Below are positions 8,495 through 15,649 of a DNA stretch of 64,000 bases, piece by piece (the stretch's first letter is position 1; each line of letters starts with the position of its first letter). The notes below the pieces were generated by a model. That model saw only the letters and a list, made by a program, of their open reading frames with translations. It was not told where the DNA came from and did no database searches. The stretch spans positions 310,001 to 374,000 of the forward strand of contig NZ_WUWM01000002.1 in assembly GCF_009846885.1 (NCBI RefSeq), written 5' to 3'. Made by a program: the position numbers and the translations under genes. This stretch comes from Paenibacillus puerhi (GTDB lineage: Bacteria; Bacillota; Bacilli; Paenibacillales; NBRC-103111).

Positions 8495-9140
8495 TTTATT
8501 GATGAAAGAAATAAGGTTAGGCGTAAGTCCGTTCTTTTATGTATTGCCCTTTTTAACAGGTGCCTTGATGTTAATTCCGGGATGGCTATATTTCATTGTC
8601 ATCCTATACTTTTGTTTTATTACGATACCGAATATGTTCGCAGGATATAAAAGTCAGAACGATTTAATGTTTACAAGCATGCTGCCTGTAACGAAAAAAG
8701 ACATGGTTAAAGCAAAAGTATCCTTTATTGTAATTCTGGAGTTATTGCATATTGTGGTTGCCGTTATATATGGCATGATTAGTGTTCGCTTGTATCCGGA
8801 TCTGACCTACTATTTCTTTGAACCAACCTTAGGTTTTTGGGGACTATGTTTCGTCATGCTGGCGATCTTCAATATCATCTTTATATCGATGTATTACAAG
8901 ACGGCGTATAAATACGGCGCAGCCGCGATTGCATCTATTACAGCAGCTATCCTTTTTGCTGGGGGCGCGGAATGGCTTGGCATACAGAGCTCGTTCGTAT
9001 TCGATCTATTCAAGGGGACGGGCACTGAAAATTCGGCCATTCAACTATCCCTCTTGCTCATAGGAATTGTTATATTTGCAACATTTACGATTATCGCTTA
9101 TCATATTGCCAACACACGGTTTGAGAAAGTGGAAATATAA
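8487..9140 (+). CDS. ABC-2 type permease of the GntR-regulated operon
   Basis: The 217-residue protein has about six hydrophobic segments (starting near residues 14, 29, 87, 117, 143 and 192) and no catalytic motif, consistent with an ABC-2 family permease. The short soluble loop GYKSQNDLMFTSMLPVTKKD between helices 2 and 3 is characteristic of this family. An RBS (GGAGG) precedes the start inside the ATPase gene. The stop and next start overlap (TAATGA), so all three genes are coupled. Confidence 0.85.
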   Translation: MHNLLMKEIRLGVSPFFYVLPFLTGALMLIPGWLYFIVILYFCFITIPNMFAGYKSQNDLMFTSMLPVTKKDMVKAKVSFIVILELLHIVVAVIYGMISVRLYPDLTYYFFEPTLGFWGLCFVMLAIFNIIFISMYYKTAYKYGAAAIASITAAILFAGGAEWLGIQSSFVFDLFKGTGTENSAIQLSLLLIGIVIFATFTIIAYHIANTRFEKVEI

Positions 9141-9505
9141 TGAACATTGCGATTTCAAACACATCCGAGAAGCCCATCTATCAGCAGCTTTTTGAACAAA
9201 TCAGCGCTCAAATTCTCAAGGGAGAGCTAGAGAGCGGGTATTGTTTACCGCCCATACGACAAGCTGCCACGGAGCTTCGGGTCAGTGTAATTACCGTAAA
9301 AAAAGCTTGGGAAGAGCTCGAACGATGTGATTTGATTTATACCATTACCGGCAAAGGATGTTTTGTTGCCGAACTTTCATCCGATGAAATGCTTCAAAAA
9401 CGCAATGAAATGATCCTAAGGCAGATGGTTATTGATACTTCCTATTACAAATCCTTTGGCCTCACGTTAGAAGAAGTTTTTGAGCTTTTAAAGGAAGTTT
9501 ATTGA
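9140..9505 (+). CDS. GntR-family regulator, YtrA subfamily
   Basis: The 121-residue protein has the short GntR form without a large effector domain: SEKPIYQQLFEQISAQIL, the recognition region TELRVSVITVKKAWEEL, then the wing ITGKGCFVAE and two dimerisation helices. YtrA-type regulators repress their own ABC transporter operon and respond to cell-envelope antibiotics in B. subtilis. Here the gene is last rather than first in the operon. The likely operator is the perfect dyad at 7598-7618. Confidence 0.88.
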   Translation: MNIAISNTSEKPIYQQLFEQISAQILKGELESGYCLPPIRQAATELRVSVITVKKAWEELERCDLIYTITGKGCFVAELSSDEMLQKRNEMILRQMVIDTSYYKSFGLTLEEVFELLKEVY

Positions 9506-9712
9506 CACGGTGTGGTTATGAACCACTTCTCGCGCGGACGAACCCCGGTGTTCGTCCCCTGTGCTATCCACAACAAAATTATTAATGGAACGATTGATTC
9601 GACCTCGTTCTACCTCACGCAATCGGCAGATCGTTCTGCACCACCAGCAAGCTAATAGCTAAATCCAGCGCGCCTGCCGATTCCTCCATGTTCGTAGAAA
9701 TCCGCCTCTTAA

Positions 9713-10349
9713 TTACTGTATAAACTCATGTTCGTAAATTGCATGAATCCTTTCCAATACGTTTCGTGCCTGATCTGTAAATTTCAATGCTGCAACCCGG
9801 CCTTTAAGCAAAAACACGCCGGTCTCATTACGGTGTTTCCCGAAAGCACCTTCATACAGCATGTTGCACCGTGAGTTGGCGGAGAGAAAAACAGCTTCAT
9901 CACGGGAGTAAGCCAGATGGGCAGGCCGGATTTCTTCCCTTTTTTAAGCGTATTGTTGCCGCCCGGGTCAACACTGCGAACTTTGATATCTTCCTTGGCA
10001 AGTTGCGGCCCGATCTCTTGAGTCCACAGCGATAACGCTAACTTTGAGCTAGCGTAAGGTCCAAACAGCCTGCGGAAAGTTTTGGGGCGTTCCAGAATTT
10101 CAATATCCAATTCTTTCGTAATTTTTATCGCTGCCGACGAGGTGTTGATCACCGTTTTTAAGCCGCTATTTTTGATGAGTTCCTTTACTTCCATCAATAC
10201 AATATACGGAACGACCGTCATTAGCTCATAATGCTGTTCGCGTCCTTGATTCGAATACTTCAGTTCGGGAAAAGATCCGCCCGCGTTGTTAAACAAGATA
10301 TCGATCCGCCGCTCGTTGCTTTTGATTTCTTGTAGAGTTCGTGACTGTT
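9713..10349 (-). pseudogene. SDR oxidoreductase pseudogene (5' truncated and frameshifted)
   Basis: The minus strand encodes the middle and end of a short-chain dehydrogenase: RRIDILFNNAGG, TVINTSSAA, the YASSK active site (Tyr, Lys) and VRSVDPGG. The N-terminal Rossmann motif TGxxxGxG is missing, because upstream sequence becomes the dispersed repeat at about 10350. A one-base loss near 9870 shifts the frame; after it the expected C-terminus resumes (GKHRNETGVFLLKGR) and ends at a TAA at 9713. The gene is therefore dead twice over. Confidence 0.75.
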
Positions 10350-10645
10350 TTCACATAAAATAAGTACAAAAGACCGATAAAGACATGCTTTTATACGATT
10401 AATCACACAAATGAGATGGGTCCAACCATAAAATATGCGATTTTGTACGATTATTCATTCAAAATCAATTGCTACCGCCAAAAACCCATAACTTTGTACG
10501 ATTTTTCATTCAAAATCACACTGAGGTTCAAAATGCTTGGCATCGCTGGAGTAAATCCGAAGCCTGATCCCACTTGCTGTCGAAGCCCTGCCCATGAAGA
10601 GGTGGTTCAGTCGCCATACTCCTCTGCTTCGCTCCGTTCGTCTGT
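10350..10645. repeat. Dispersed repeat element, copy A
   Basis: This stretch carries the motif ACGATT.TTCA..CAAAATC three times (near 10395, 10447 and 10498). The first two lie about 50 bases apart within one approximately 105-base unit. A conserved tail follows, with GCTGGAGTAAAT and TGATCCCACTTGCTG. The same units and tail occur at 15650-15942. Each unit contains a short inverted repeat (GATTTTG ... CAAAATC). The element abuts the broken 5' end of the SDR pseudogene, so it marks the rearrangement point. No transposase is encoded. Confidence 0.65.
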
Positions 10646-10649
10646 GCGG

Positions 10650-10698
10650 ACGAACCCCTAACCATCATCGCTGCCAGTGGTGAGCACTCCCGCGGATG
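10650..10698 (-). pseudogene. tRNA-Ala remnant 1
   Basis: On the plus strand, CGAACCCCT followed by TCATCGCTGCCAG and CTCCC matches the T-arm to D-arm section of the intact tRNA-Ala(GGC) gene at 23999-24074. There is one inserted base and about six mismatches over 41 positions by eye. The acceptor stem is absent on both sides, so it cannot be a functional tRNA. Confidence 0.55.
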
Positions 10699-11006
10699 GC
10701 CCATTACACCACCCTAATTGAATGTCTGTGTGAGAGGTTTTTGCCATGATGACTCTGCAAAAAAGTATTCGGGAAAGGCACTAACCATCTTCCCCCTCGT
10801 GAGCTCGCGCGTCTAACGAAAGAAACGCCACCACGATATGTGCAATATGGGGTGACGTTTCTTTTGTTGTCCGTTCCGAATTGAGCTCGGACCGTGATGC
10901 TGCTATCCCTTTAACTTCAAAATCCGAACAAAACGCTTCAATCCGTTTAGTATCAGATAGCTAGTAGATGTCTGGTGTAACTTCGGTCGGAATGAATGGA
11001 ATCAAG
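10699..11006. other. Intergenic, only a terminator recognised
   Basis: About 300 bases between the tRNA remnant and the ABC-F gene. Apart from the hairpin at 10820-10868, no coding remnant was recognised. Confidence 0.4.
10820..10868. terminator. Hairpin terminator
   Basis: AGAAACGCCACC pairs with GGTGACGTTTCT around a 16-18 base loop, followed on the plus strand by TTTGTTG and on the minus strand by TTCGTT. It lies 140 bases beyond the ABC-F stop and could terminate that transcript. Confidence 0.5.
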
Positions 11007-12509
11007 TTAACTTGGAGAATGGTTGATCTCTATCAGTTCCACAATCTTTGTCGCGATATGCTTGCAAAACTCGCTGTCATGCTCCACAAAAAGGATGGTC
11101 GGAGAATGCTCCAGCAGCAGTTCTTCAATTTGCATCCGGGAAATAACGTCGACAAAATTCAGCGGTTCGTCCCAAACATGTAAATGAACCTGCTCGCAGA
11201 GGCTTTTCGCGATCAGCACCTTCTTCTTCTGACCGCCGCTGAAAGAAGCGATGTCCTTTTCGAATTGCAAACGCGAAAAATCCAATTTCCTCAATATCGA
11301 TTTGAACAAGCTTTCATCAATTCCGCTGTTTCTGGCGAATTCCGATAAGTTGCCCCGCAAGTGTGAAGTGTCCTGTGAAACATACGATATCTTCAACTGG
11401 CTCCCTCTTCGAAACGTGCCGGAATAAGGAATCTCCTCGCCGTAAATCAATTTGAGCAAGCTGGATTTGCCTGAGCCGTTCGGACCGGAGAGCGCAATGC
11501 GGTCCCCTCGCTCCACCGTAAAGCTGACGTCGCGGCAAACCTTCTTCTCGCCATAATGAATCGAAACGCGATCAAGCTCGACTAATTGCTGCTTGTGATA
11601 CGCCATCTGAGAAATTTTCAGGCTTTCCGAGCTTTCAACGTTGGTAAGCAGCAGGGATCTTTCCTCGATCGCGGATTGTTGTCTTTGCTCGATCGATTTG
11701 GACCTCTTCATCATTTTGGCAGCCTTGTGACCGATGTACCCTTTATCAACCTTGGAGCCGGAGTTGCGGGTGCCGTTTTTTGTTTTTTCCACTTCATGCG
11801 ACCAGCTGCTCGTACGCTTGGCCGCTTCGGACAGCCGCTTGATGTCCTTCCTCAGTTTTTCGTTCTCAGCCATTTCAAAGTTGTCCTGACGTTGTTTGTT
11901 CTCCCACCAGTCGGAAAAATTTCCTTTCTGGATTTCAATATTGGTTTTGTTGATCGAAAGAACGTGATCCACACAGTTGTCCAAAAACGCCCGGTCGTGC
12001 GACACCAAAATAAATCCGTTCTTGCCGCTCAAATATTCACTGACCAGCTTCCGAGCATGTATGTCCAGATGGTTGGTCGGCTCGTCAATGAGCAAAAAAC
12101 GATTTTCCTTCAAAAACAGGGCCGCCAGCAGCACCTTCGTTTGTTCTCCATTGGACAACGATTCGAACGGTCGGTATAATACGTCCTCCGACACATTCAG
12201 CAGCGAAAGCTCGCGAAGAAGCCGCCAGTGCTCAAAGTCCGGATAGATGCCGGCGACGACGTCAATGGTATTGTTTTCTTTATGTTCAACGTGGAATGGG
12301 AAGTACTCGAAGCTGACGTTGGCCGAAATCGTACCGCTGTATTCGTACTTTCCCAGCAGCAGATTGAGAAACGTGGTCTTGCCACGGCCGTTTCTCCCCG
12401 TAAAGCCCAATTTCCAGTCGGTATCAATTTGAAAGCTAACATTCTCAAAGATGTTGTCATAACTGCCGTCATAAGCAAACGTCAGATTCGTTACCTTGAT
12501 CAATGACAT
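11007..12509 (-). CDS. Lsa-type ABC-F ribosome protection protein
   Basis: The 500-residue product has two ABC domains without membrane segments. Domain 1: Walker A GRNGRGKT (residue 38), signature LSNGEQ, Walker B LLIDEPTNHLD. A long charged linker follows, then domain 2: Walker A GPNGSGKS, signature SFSGGQ, Walker B HVWDEPLN. The start MSLIKVTNLTFAYDGSYDNI and the length match Lsa-family ABC-F proteins, which displace lincosamides, pleuromutilins and streptogramin A from the ribosome. The start ATG follows AAAGGAGG. The long leader with an attenuator (12531-12744) supports antibiotic induction. The exact drug range cannot be read from sequence. Confidence 0.9.
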   Translation of the reverse strand: MSLIKVTNLTFAYDGSYDNIFENVSFQIDTDWKLGFTGRNGRGKTTFLNLLLGKYEYSGTISANVSFEYFPFHVEHKENNTIDVVAGIYPDFEHWRLLRELSLLNVSEDVLYRPFESLSNGEQTKVLLAALFLKENRFLLIDEPTNHLDIHARKLVSEYLSGKNGFILVSHDRAFLDNCVDHVLSINKTNIEIQKGNFSDWWENKQRQDNFEMAENEKLRKDIKRLSEAAKRTSSWSHEVEKTKNGTRNSGSKVDKGYIGHKAAKMMKRSKSIEQRQQSAIEERSLLLTNVESSESLKISQMAYHKQQLVELDRVSIHYGEKKVCRDVSFTVERGDRIALSGPNGSGKSSLLKLIYGEEIPYSGTFRRGSQLKISYVSQDTSHLRGNLSEFARNSGIDESLFKSILRKLDFSRLQFEKDIASFSGGQKKKVLIAKSLCEQVHLHVWDEPLNFVDVISRMQIEELLLEHSPTILFVEHDSEFCKHIATKIVELIEINHSPS

Positions 12510-12530
12510 GCGCCCGTAACCTCCTTTGAC

Positions 12531-12572
12531 AAAATAAAAAGAGCTACAAGAAAGTTACCTTTCTTGTAGCTC
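12531..12572 (-). terminator. Leader terminator (attenuator) of the ABC-F gene
   Basis: In the transcript, GAGCTACAAGAAA pairs with TTTCTTGTAGCTC around GGTAAC, followed by TTTTTATTTTG. It lies between promoter and gene, only about 20 bases before the RBS, so it must stop most transcription unless disrupted. Confidence 0.85.
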
Positions 12573-12744
12573 AAAAAATACGGCACATCCAAACCCGTGC
12601 AGGGAATGAAAAGGATATATTTTCTGAGTGAAAAGAATAAGGTAACTCTCTTGCCAAATAAAGAACAAAACAAATTTTGCTTTATTCTTTAAAAAATGGC
12701 AAGAAATATTACATTATCCTCTTCACTCCAATCGTTAAGTGTGT
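12573..12744 (-). promoter_or_regulatory. Antibiotic-responsive leader RNA of the ABC-F gene
   Basis: The leader can form an upstream stem (CTTGCCA, about 12705, with TGGCAAG, about 12652) enclosing complementary A/T-rich arms. Next comes AGAGTTACCTT (about 12640-12650), which is complementary to AAGGTAACTTTC in the terminator's left arm and loop, with one mismatch. It can therefore act as an antiterminator. A start-stop mini-ORF, ATG TAA, lies at 12709-12714. This arrangement matches ribosome-stalling attenuation known for other ABC-F genes (inference). Confidence 0.7.
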
Positions 12745-12750
12745 CATACG

Positions 12751-12779
12751 ATTTTAGCATACCCGCTTCTACATTGCAA
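12751..12779 (-). promoter_or_regulatory. Promoter of the ABC-F leader
   Basis: On the minus strand TTGCAA (12779-12774) and TAAAAT (12756-12751) are separated by exactly 17 bases. Transcription should start near 12744, giving a leader of about 235 bases. Confidence 0.75.
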
Positions 12780-12780
12780 T

Positions 12781-12836
12781 AGGAGGGATCGATCCTCTGA
12801 CCTCATCTCTGCCAGCGATGCGCTTTCCTGCTATGG
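12781..12836 (-). pseudogene. tRNA-Ala remnant 2
   Basis: The plus-strand text GGGATCGATCCTCTGACC, then TCATCTCTGCCAGCGATG, matches the intact tRNA-Ala(GGC) gene at 23999-24074 with about five mismatches over 45 bases. Similarity runs from the T arm through the anticodon arm and decays in the D arm; the acceptor stem is absent. It sits exactly between the ABC-F promoter and the hxlR stop codon. Confidence 0.6.
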
Positions 12837-13208
12837 TCAGTTGCACTGCCCCAACTGAATTTTCGCGTGTGTATTCTTGCTATTACTAACGTTGATATAT
12901 TGCTCTCCCCATTCGCCCAATTGGTCTAATATCGGCTTCAGCGATTTTCCGAATTCACTTATTTCGTAAATAACTTTCGGCGGCACCTGATTATATATGG
13001 TTCGATTAATGATTCCCGCTTCTTCCAATTCCCGAAGCTGCTGCGTCAGCATCTTTTGGGATAGATTAGGAATCGCTTTTTTGAATTGGCTCGATCTCAT
13101 AGGCCCGCAATTTAGATAGCACAGAATCAATAGCTTCCATTTCCCCCCAATTACCTCCAATGTCGCTTCTGCAGGGATATTATAGAACTGAATCGATTGA
13201 TCTTCCAT
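12837..13208 (-). CDS. HxlR-family transcriptional regulator
   Basis: The 123-residue product has the HxlR winged helix: GGKWKLLILCYL, RSSQFKKAIPNLSQKMLTQQLRELEEAG, then the wing YNQVPPKVIYEISEFGKSL. The conserved N-terminal redox Cys of YodB-like members (Cys before Pro) is Ile here (YNIP), although Cys residues occur at LCYLNCG. The ATG at 13208 follows GGAGGG. It is divergent from a flavodoxin-fold oxidoreductase gene (13358), its probable target. Confidence 0.88.
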   Translation of the reverse strand: MEDQSIQFYNIPAEATLEVIGGKWKLLILCYLNCGPMRSSQFKKAIPNLSQKMLTQQLRELEEAGIINRTIYNQVPPKVIYEISEFGKSLKPILDQLGEWGEQYINVSNSKNTHAKIQLGQCN

Positions 13209-13279
13209 AGATATCCACCCTCCAAATCGTTTTTAGGTACTTTACCGTATCTATAGCACTTAAAGGTTCTATAAGAACA

Positions 13280-13321
13280 AAAAAGTGCGTTCTTCCTAAA
13301 TTTCACAACATCAGACATAAT
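13280..13321 (+). promoter_or_regulatory. HxlR-type operator and promoter, site 1
   Basis: AAAAAGTGCGT (13280-13290) followed by TCTT lies 36 bases, start to start, upstream of CATAAT (13316-13321), the probable -10 of the oxidoreductase gene. The same motif at the same spacing is found at 22471-22481 and 22998-23008. Confidence 0.6.
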
Positions 13322-13357
13322 GCAATTGTAACATACGAAAAAGGAAGGTGACACAGT

Positions 13358-13960
13358 GTGAACGTTTTAACTGTTGTATCGCACCCCAGGGTGAAATCTC
13401 TTACGTTTGCTGTCGCAGACAGATTTACTCAAGGCCTCATTGATGCAGGTCATCAGACAGAGATTCTGGACTTGCACCGCCACGGATTCAATCCTGTGCT
13501 GTGGGATACAGATGAACCTGATTGGTCATCTGAGCAAAAGAGCTTTTCGCTTGAAGTAGAGGTAGAAATGGAACGCATGCGGAAACATGATGCTCTTGCC
13601 TATATCTTTCCCGTATGGTGGTATAGTTTGCCGGCTATGCTCAAGGGGTATATTGATCGGGTATGGAATAATGGTTTTGCGTATGGCTCCAATAAATTGC
13701 ACCATCGACAGGTGCTGTGGATCGGTCTCGCAGCCGATTCGAGGGAAGGCATGGCAAAAAGACAATATGATGCTATGATGAGCCATCAACTGAACGTCGC
13801 CATAGCTGGGTATTGCGGGATTGAAAACAGTAAGGTTGAAATTTTGTACAACACCTTGGATGCAAACACGGAAATACACGAACAGTTGCTCCTGCAAGCA
13901 TATGAGCTCGGATTGAATTATAATGATGCAAATCACTTCCGCCATGCGTCTCGTGGATAA
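13358..13960 (+). CDS. NAD(P)H oxidoreductase, flavodoxin-2 fold
   Basis: The GTG at 13358 follows AAGGAAGG. The 200-residue protein has the flavodoxin-like pattern of YwrO/KefF/NQO-type enzymes: VLTVVSHPRVKSLTFAV at the N-terminus (FMN phosphate loop), YIFPVWWYSLPAMLKGYIDRVW (flavin and active-site region) and FAYG. Members reduce quinones and other electrophiles in the cytosol with two electrons. A second member of the family (23190) is also linked to an HxlR gene. Regulation by the divergent HxlR is inferred from the shared operator. Confidence 0.88.
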   Translation: MNVLTVVSHPRVKSLTFAVADRFTQGLIDAGHQTEILDLHRHGFNPVLWDTDEPDWSSEQKSFSLEVEVEMERMRKHDALAYIFPVWWYSLPAMLKGYIDRVWNNGFAYGSNKLHHRQVLWIGLAADSREGMAKRQYDAMMSHQLNVAIAGYCGIENSKVEILYNTLDANTEIHEQLLLQAYELGLNYNDANHFRHASRG

Positions 13961-13973
13961 TTTATGACCTGCT

Positions 13974-14320
13974 TCACTTTGGAGCTTCGATCTTCGGCAT
14001 CGACTCTGTCGGCACGAACGCCGAGCTGATAAAAGGAAGGAAGATCAACAGATAGGAAAAGACGCTGGCACCTTCCACTGTTTTTGCAGACAGCTCGGCA
14101 AGCGCCGCGATCCTGGTCAAAGCCAGCGTGAACAGGATGAGTATGCCGGCTACGACAAGCCGGGACATTACACCCGCCGACGATCGGATGCCCATTATGA
14201 GTGCTGCGAGAATAATGACAATAATCGAAATGGCGTTGGATACCACCGAAGTTAGCACATGCCCCCACAACACGGTGGAACGAGAAATCGGCATAGAGTT
14301 GGAAGCAATTGCTTTTTCAT
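13974..14320 (-). pseudogene. Fragment of an ABC-2 permease after a gene-fusing deletion
   Basis: The frame from 14294 encodes MPISRSTVLWGHVLTSVV and three membrane segments, ending SSAFVPTESMP before unrelated codons and a stop. This is the middle of a DrrB-like ABC-2 permease without its N- or C-terminal parts. Just upstream, a strong RBS (GGGGGAG) and ATG at 14320 begin another gene (MKKQLLPT) that runs out of frame into the fragment. An intervening ATPase gene and part of the permease were therefore probably deleted. Confidence 0.7.
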
Positions 14321-14332
14321 CTCGCTCCCCCT

Positions 14333-14683
14333 TTACTTTGTTTTACCCTTCCCCTTGTTCATGGCCTTGTTAACTTCTTGGTCAACCGATTCTTGATAGA
14401 TGTCCGTATAAGTTTTTGAATCCTTGATTAAATCGTCGCAGAAAGACGCTACGTCTTTGCCCGTCACTTCGAGCACGCCTTTCCCCAAGGCCGCGCCTTC
14501 TTCAAAAAGATCGACAATCCCCGAGAGCAAACCCGTCCCGTCAGTTAACTCAACAGGGCCGACCTTAAAGAAATATTTTTGAATTTCTTTATACACAATC
14601 CGATAATCTTGCGGGAGCGCTTTGACACGCGCCACGTGAGCGCGCCACTCTTTTTTGCCCTTGATGATATCTTGTATGCTCAT
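14333..14683 (-). CDS. DUF1048 protein, second of two
   Basis: The 116-residue protein is all helical: DIIKGKKEWRAHVARVKALP, DYRIVYKEIQKYF, LLSGIVDLFEEGAALGKGVLEV and DVASFCDDLI match DUF1048 proteins. These small soluble proteins are usually encoded between a PadR regulator and an ABC transporter. The preceding gene is a paralogue 12 bases upstream. The RBS AGGAGG precedes the ATG. Molecular function is not established. Confidence 0.85.
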   Translation of the reverse strand: MSIQDIIKGKKEWRAHVARVKALPQDYRIVYKEIQKYFFKVGPVELTDGTGLLSGIVDLFEEGAALGKGVLEVTGKDVASFCDDLIKDSKTYTDIYQESVDQEVNKAMNKGKGKTK

Positions 14684-14695
14684 TTTATCTTCCTC

Positions 14696-15043
14696 CTACT
14701 TACCTAATTTTTTTGCGATATTATTGTTGAGTTGCTCGCGCCACTTGTCGCGGTACGACTTTGCCCCTTCTTCGCCGGCCAGCGCTGAACAGAAGCCTTT
14801 GATATCGTCACCCAGAACCTCTTGGACGCTCTGACCGTCCGCCGCCGTTTCTTCGAGTAGGCCAAGCACACCGTCAAGAATGGGCATGAGGTTGCGACCG
14901 GTGAAATCGGAGTGCGGCCATAGATGGGTATTAATTTTTTCCCAGGCCGCTTGATAATCAGCTGGCAGCTTTTTGGCTCGCGATTCAAAAGCTTTCATTT
15001 CTTTAGTCATGTCGCTTCCTGTGATTTTCTCCCAAAAATTCAT
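14696..15043 (-). CDS. DUF1048 protein, first of two
   Basis: The 115-residue product (MNFWEKITGSDMTKEMKAFE, LPADYQAAWEKINTHLW, ILDGVLGLLEETAADGQSV, IKGFCSALAGEEG) is a typical DUF1048 protein and a paralogue of the next gene. Its ATG overlaps the padR stop by four bases (ATGA), so translation is coupled. Two tandem DUF1048 genes behind PadR are the standard arrangement of this operon type. Confidence 0.88.
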   Translation of the reverse strand: MNFWEKITGSDMTKEMKAFESRAKKLPADYQAAWEKINTHLWPHSDFTGRNLMPILDGVLGLLEETAADGQSVQEVLGDDIKGFCSALAGEEGAKSYRDKWREQLNNNIAKKLGK

Positions 15044-15369
15044 TGTTTGTTCTCCTTTAACTCATTTATTTTTGATGACACGAACTCCCATTTTCCCCAG
15101 AACCTTTGCAGTTCCTCACGCCCCGCATCGTTTAGCGTAAAAAACTTTCTCGGCGGCCCCATATCGGAGGGCTTCTTGGTGATCTCTACCAGCTTATTTT
15201 TTTCAAGACGGATCAGAATCGTATACACCGTTCCCTCTACGACATCCTGGAAGCCCAGGGCGTTCAGTTGCCGCGTGATTTCGTAACCATAGGTTTCTTG
15301 GCGGCTTATAATTTCAAGGACACAGCCCTCGAGCACGCCTTTAAGCATTTCCGTTAAGTTATCCAGCAT
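15040..15369 (-). CDS. PadR-family regulator of the DUF1048 operon
   Basis: The 109-residue protein is a compact PadR: LEGCVLEIISRQETYGYEI, VVEGTVYTILIRLEKNKLV, then the wing PSDMGPPRKFFTL and a C-terminal dimer helix FWGKWEFVSSKINEL. The ATG at 15369 was preferred to the GTG at 15375 because AGGGG is correctly spaced. PadR proteins of this type repress their own operon; a dyad covers the promoter at 15397-15425. Confidence 0.87.
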   Translation of the reverse strand: MLDNLTEMLKGVLEGCVLEIISRQETYGYEITRQLNALGFQDVVEGTVYTILIRLEKNKLVEITKKPSDMGPPRKFFTLNDAGREELQRFWGKWEFVSSKINELKENKQ

Positions 15370-15396
15370 CTTCACCCCTGCTATTCTGTATTACTA

Positions 15397-15436
15397 ACTA
15401 CTGCTATATAGTATTACGTAGTAGTCGGTTTGTCAA
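15397..15436 (-). promoter_or_regulatory. Promoter and operator of the padR-DUF1048 operon
   Basis: TTGACA (15436-15431) and TACTAT (15413-15408) on the minus strand are 17 bases apart. An inverted repeat ACTACT-N17-AGTAGT (15397-15425) brackets the -10 element, the expected place for a PadR dimer. Confidence 0.75.
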
Positions 15437-15556
15437 CAGCGTTTGTTCTTCTCTCAGCAATCAGCTTGGCGACATCGGACTCATACCTGTAGCGGCCTGC
15501 CTCAGTAATAATCCTTCTTATCTTATATCGTTATGTCCCCGCAGCTATCCCTGTAT

Positions 15557-15608
15557 GAAAAATAAGAAAGCCCCGACGATTCCTTGATGAAACCAGGAAC
15601 CTCGGGGC
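15557..15608 (-). terminator. Intrinsic terminator
   Basis: GCCCCGA and TCGGGGC form the outer stem with an inner AGGAA/TTCCT stem, followed on the minus strand by TTTCTTATTTTTC. It separates the DUF1048 operon from the repeat element to its right. Confidence 0.7.
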
Positions 15609-15649
15609 GCGCTTCTCCGGCGTGTCATTCTCCTCCTAGATCTGCTGTT

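Noticed and set aside
10416-10661. 81-residue ORF in repeat copy A
   Set aside because: The frame follows the repeated noncoding unit; the matching frame in copy B differs and is broken.
12514-12745. T-box or metabolite riboswitch before the ABC-F gene
   Set aside because: No T-box motif or known aptamer core is present; the pairing pattern fits ribosome-mediated attenuation instead.
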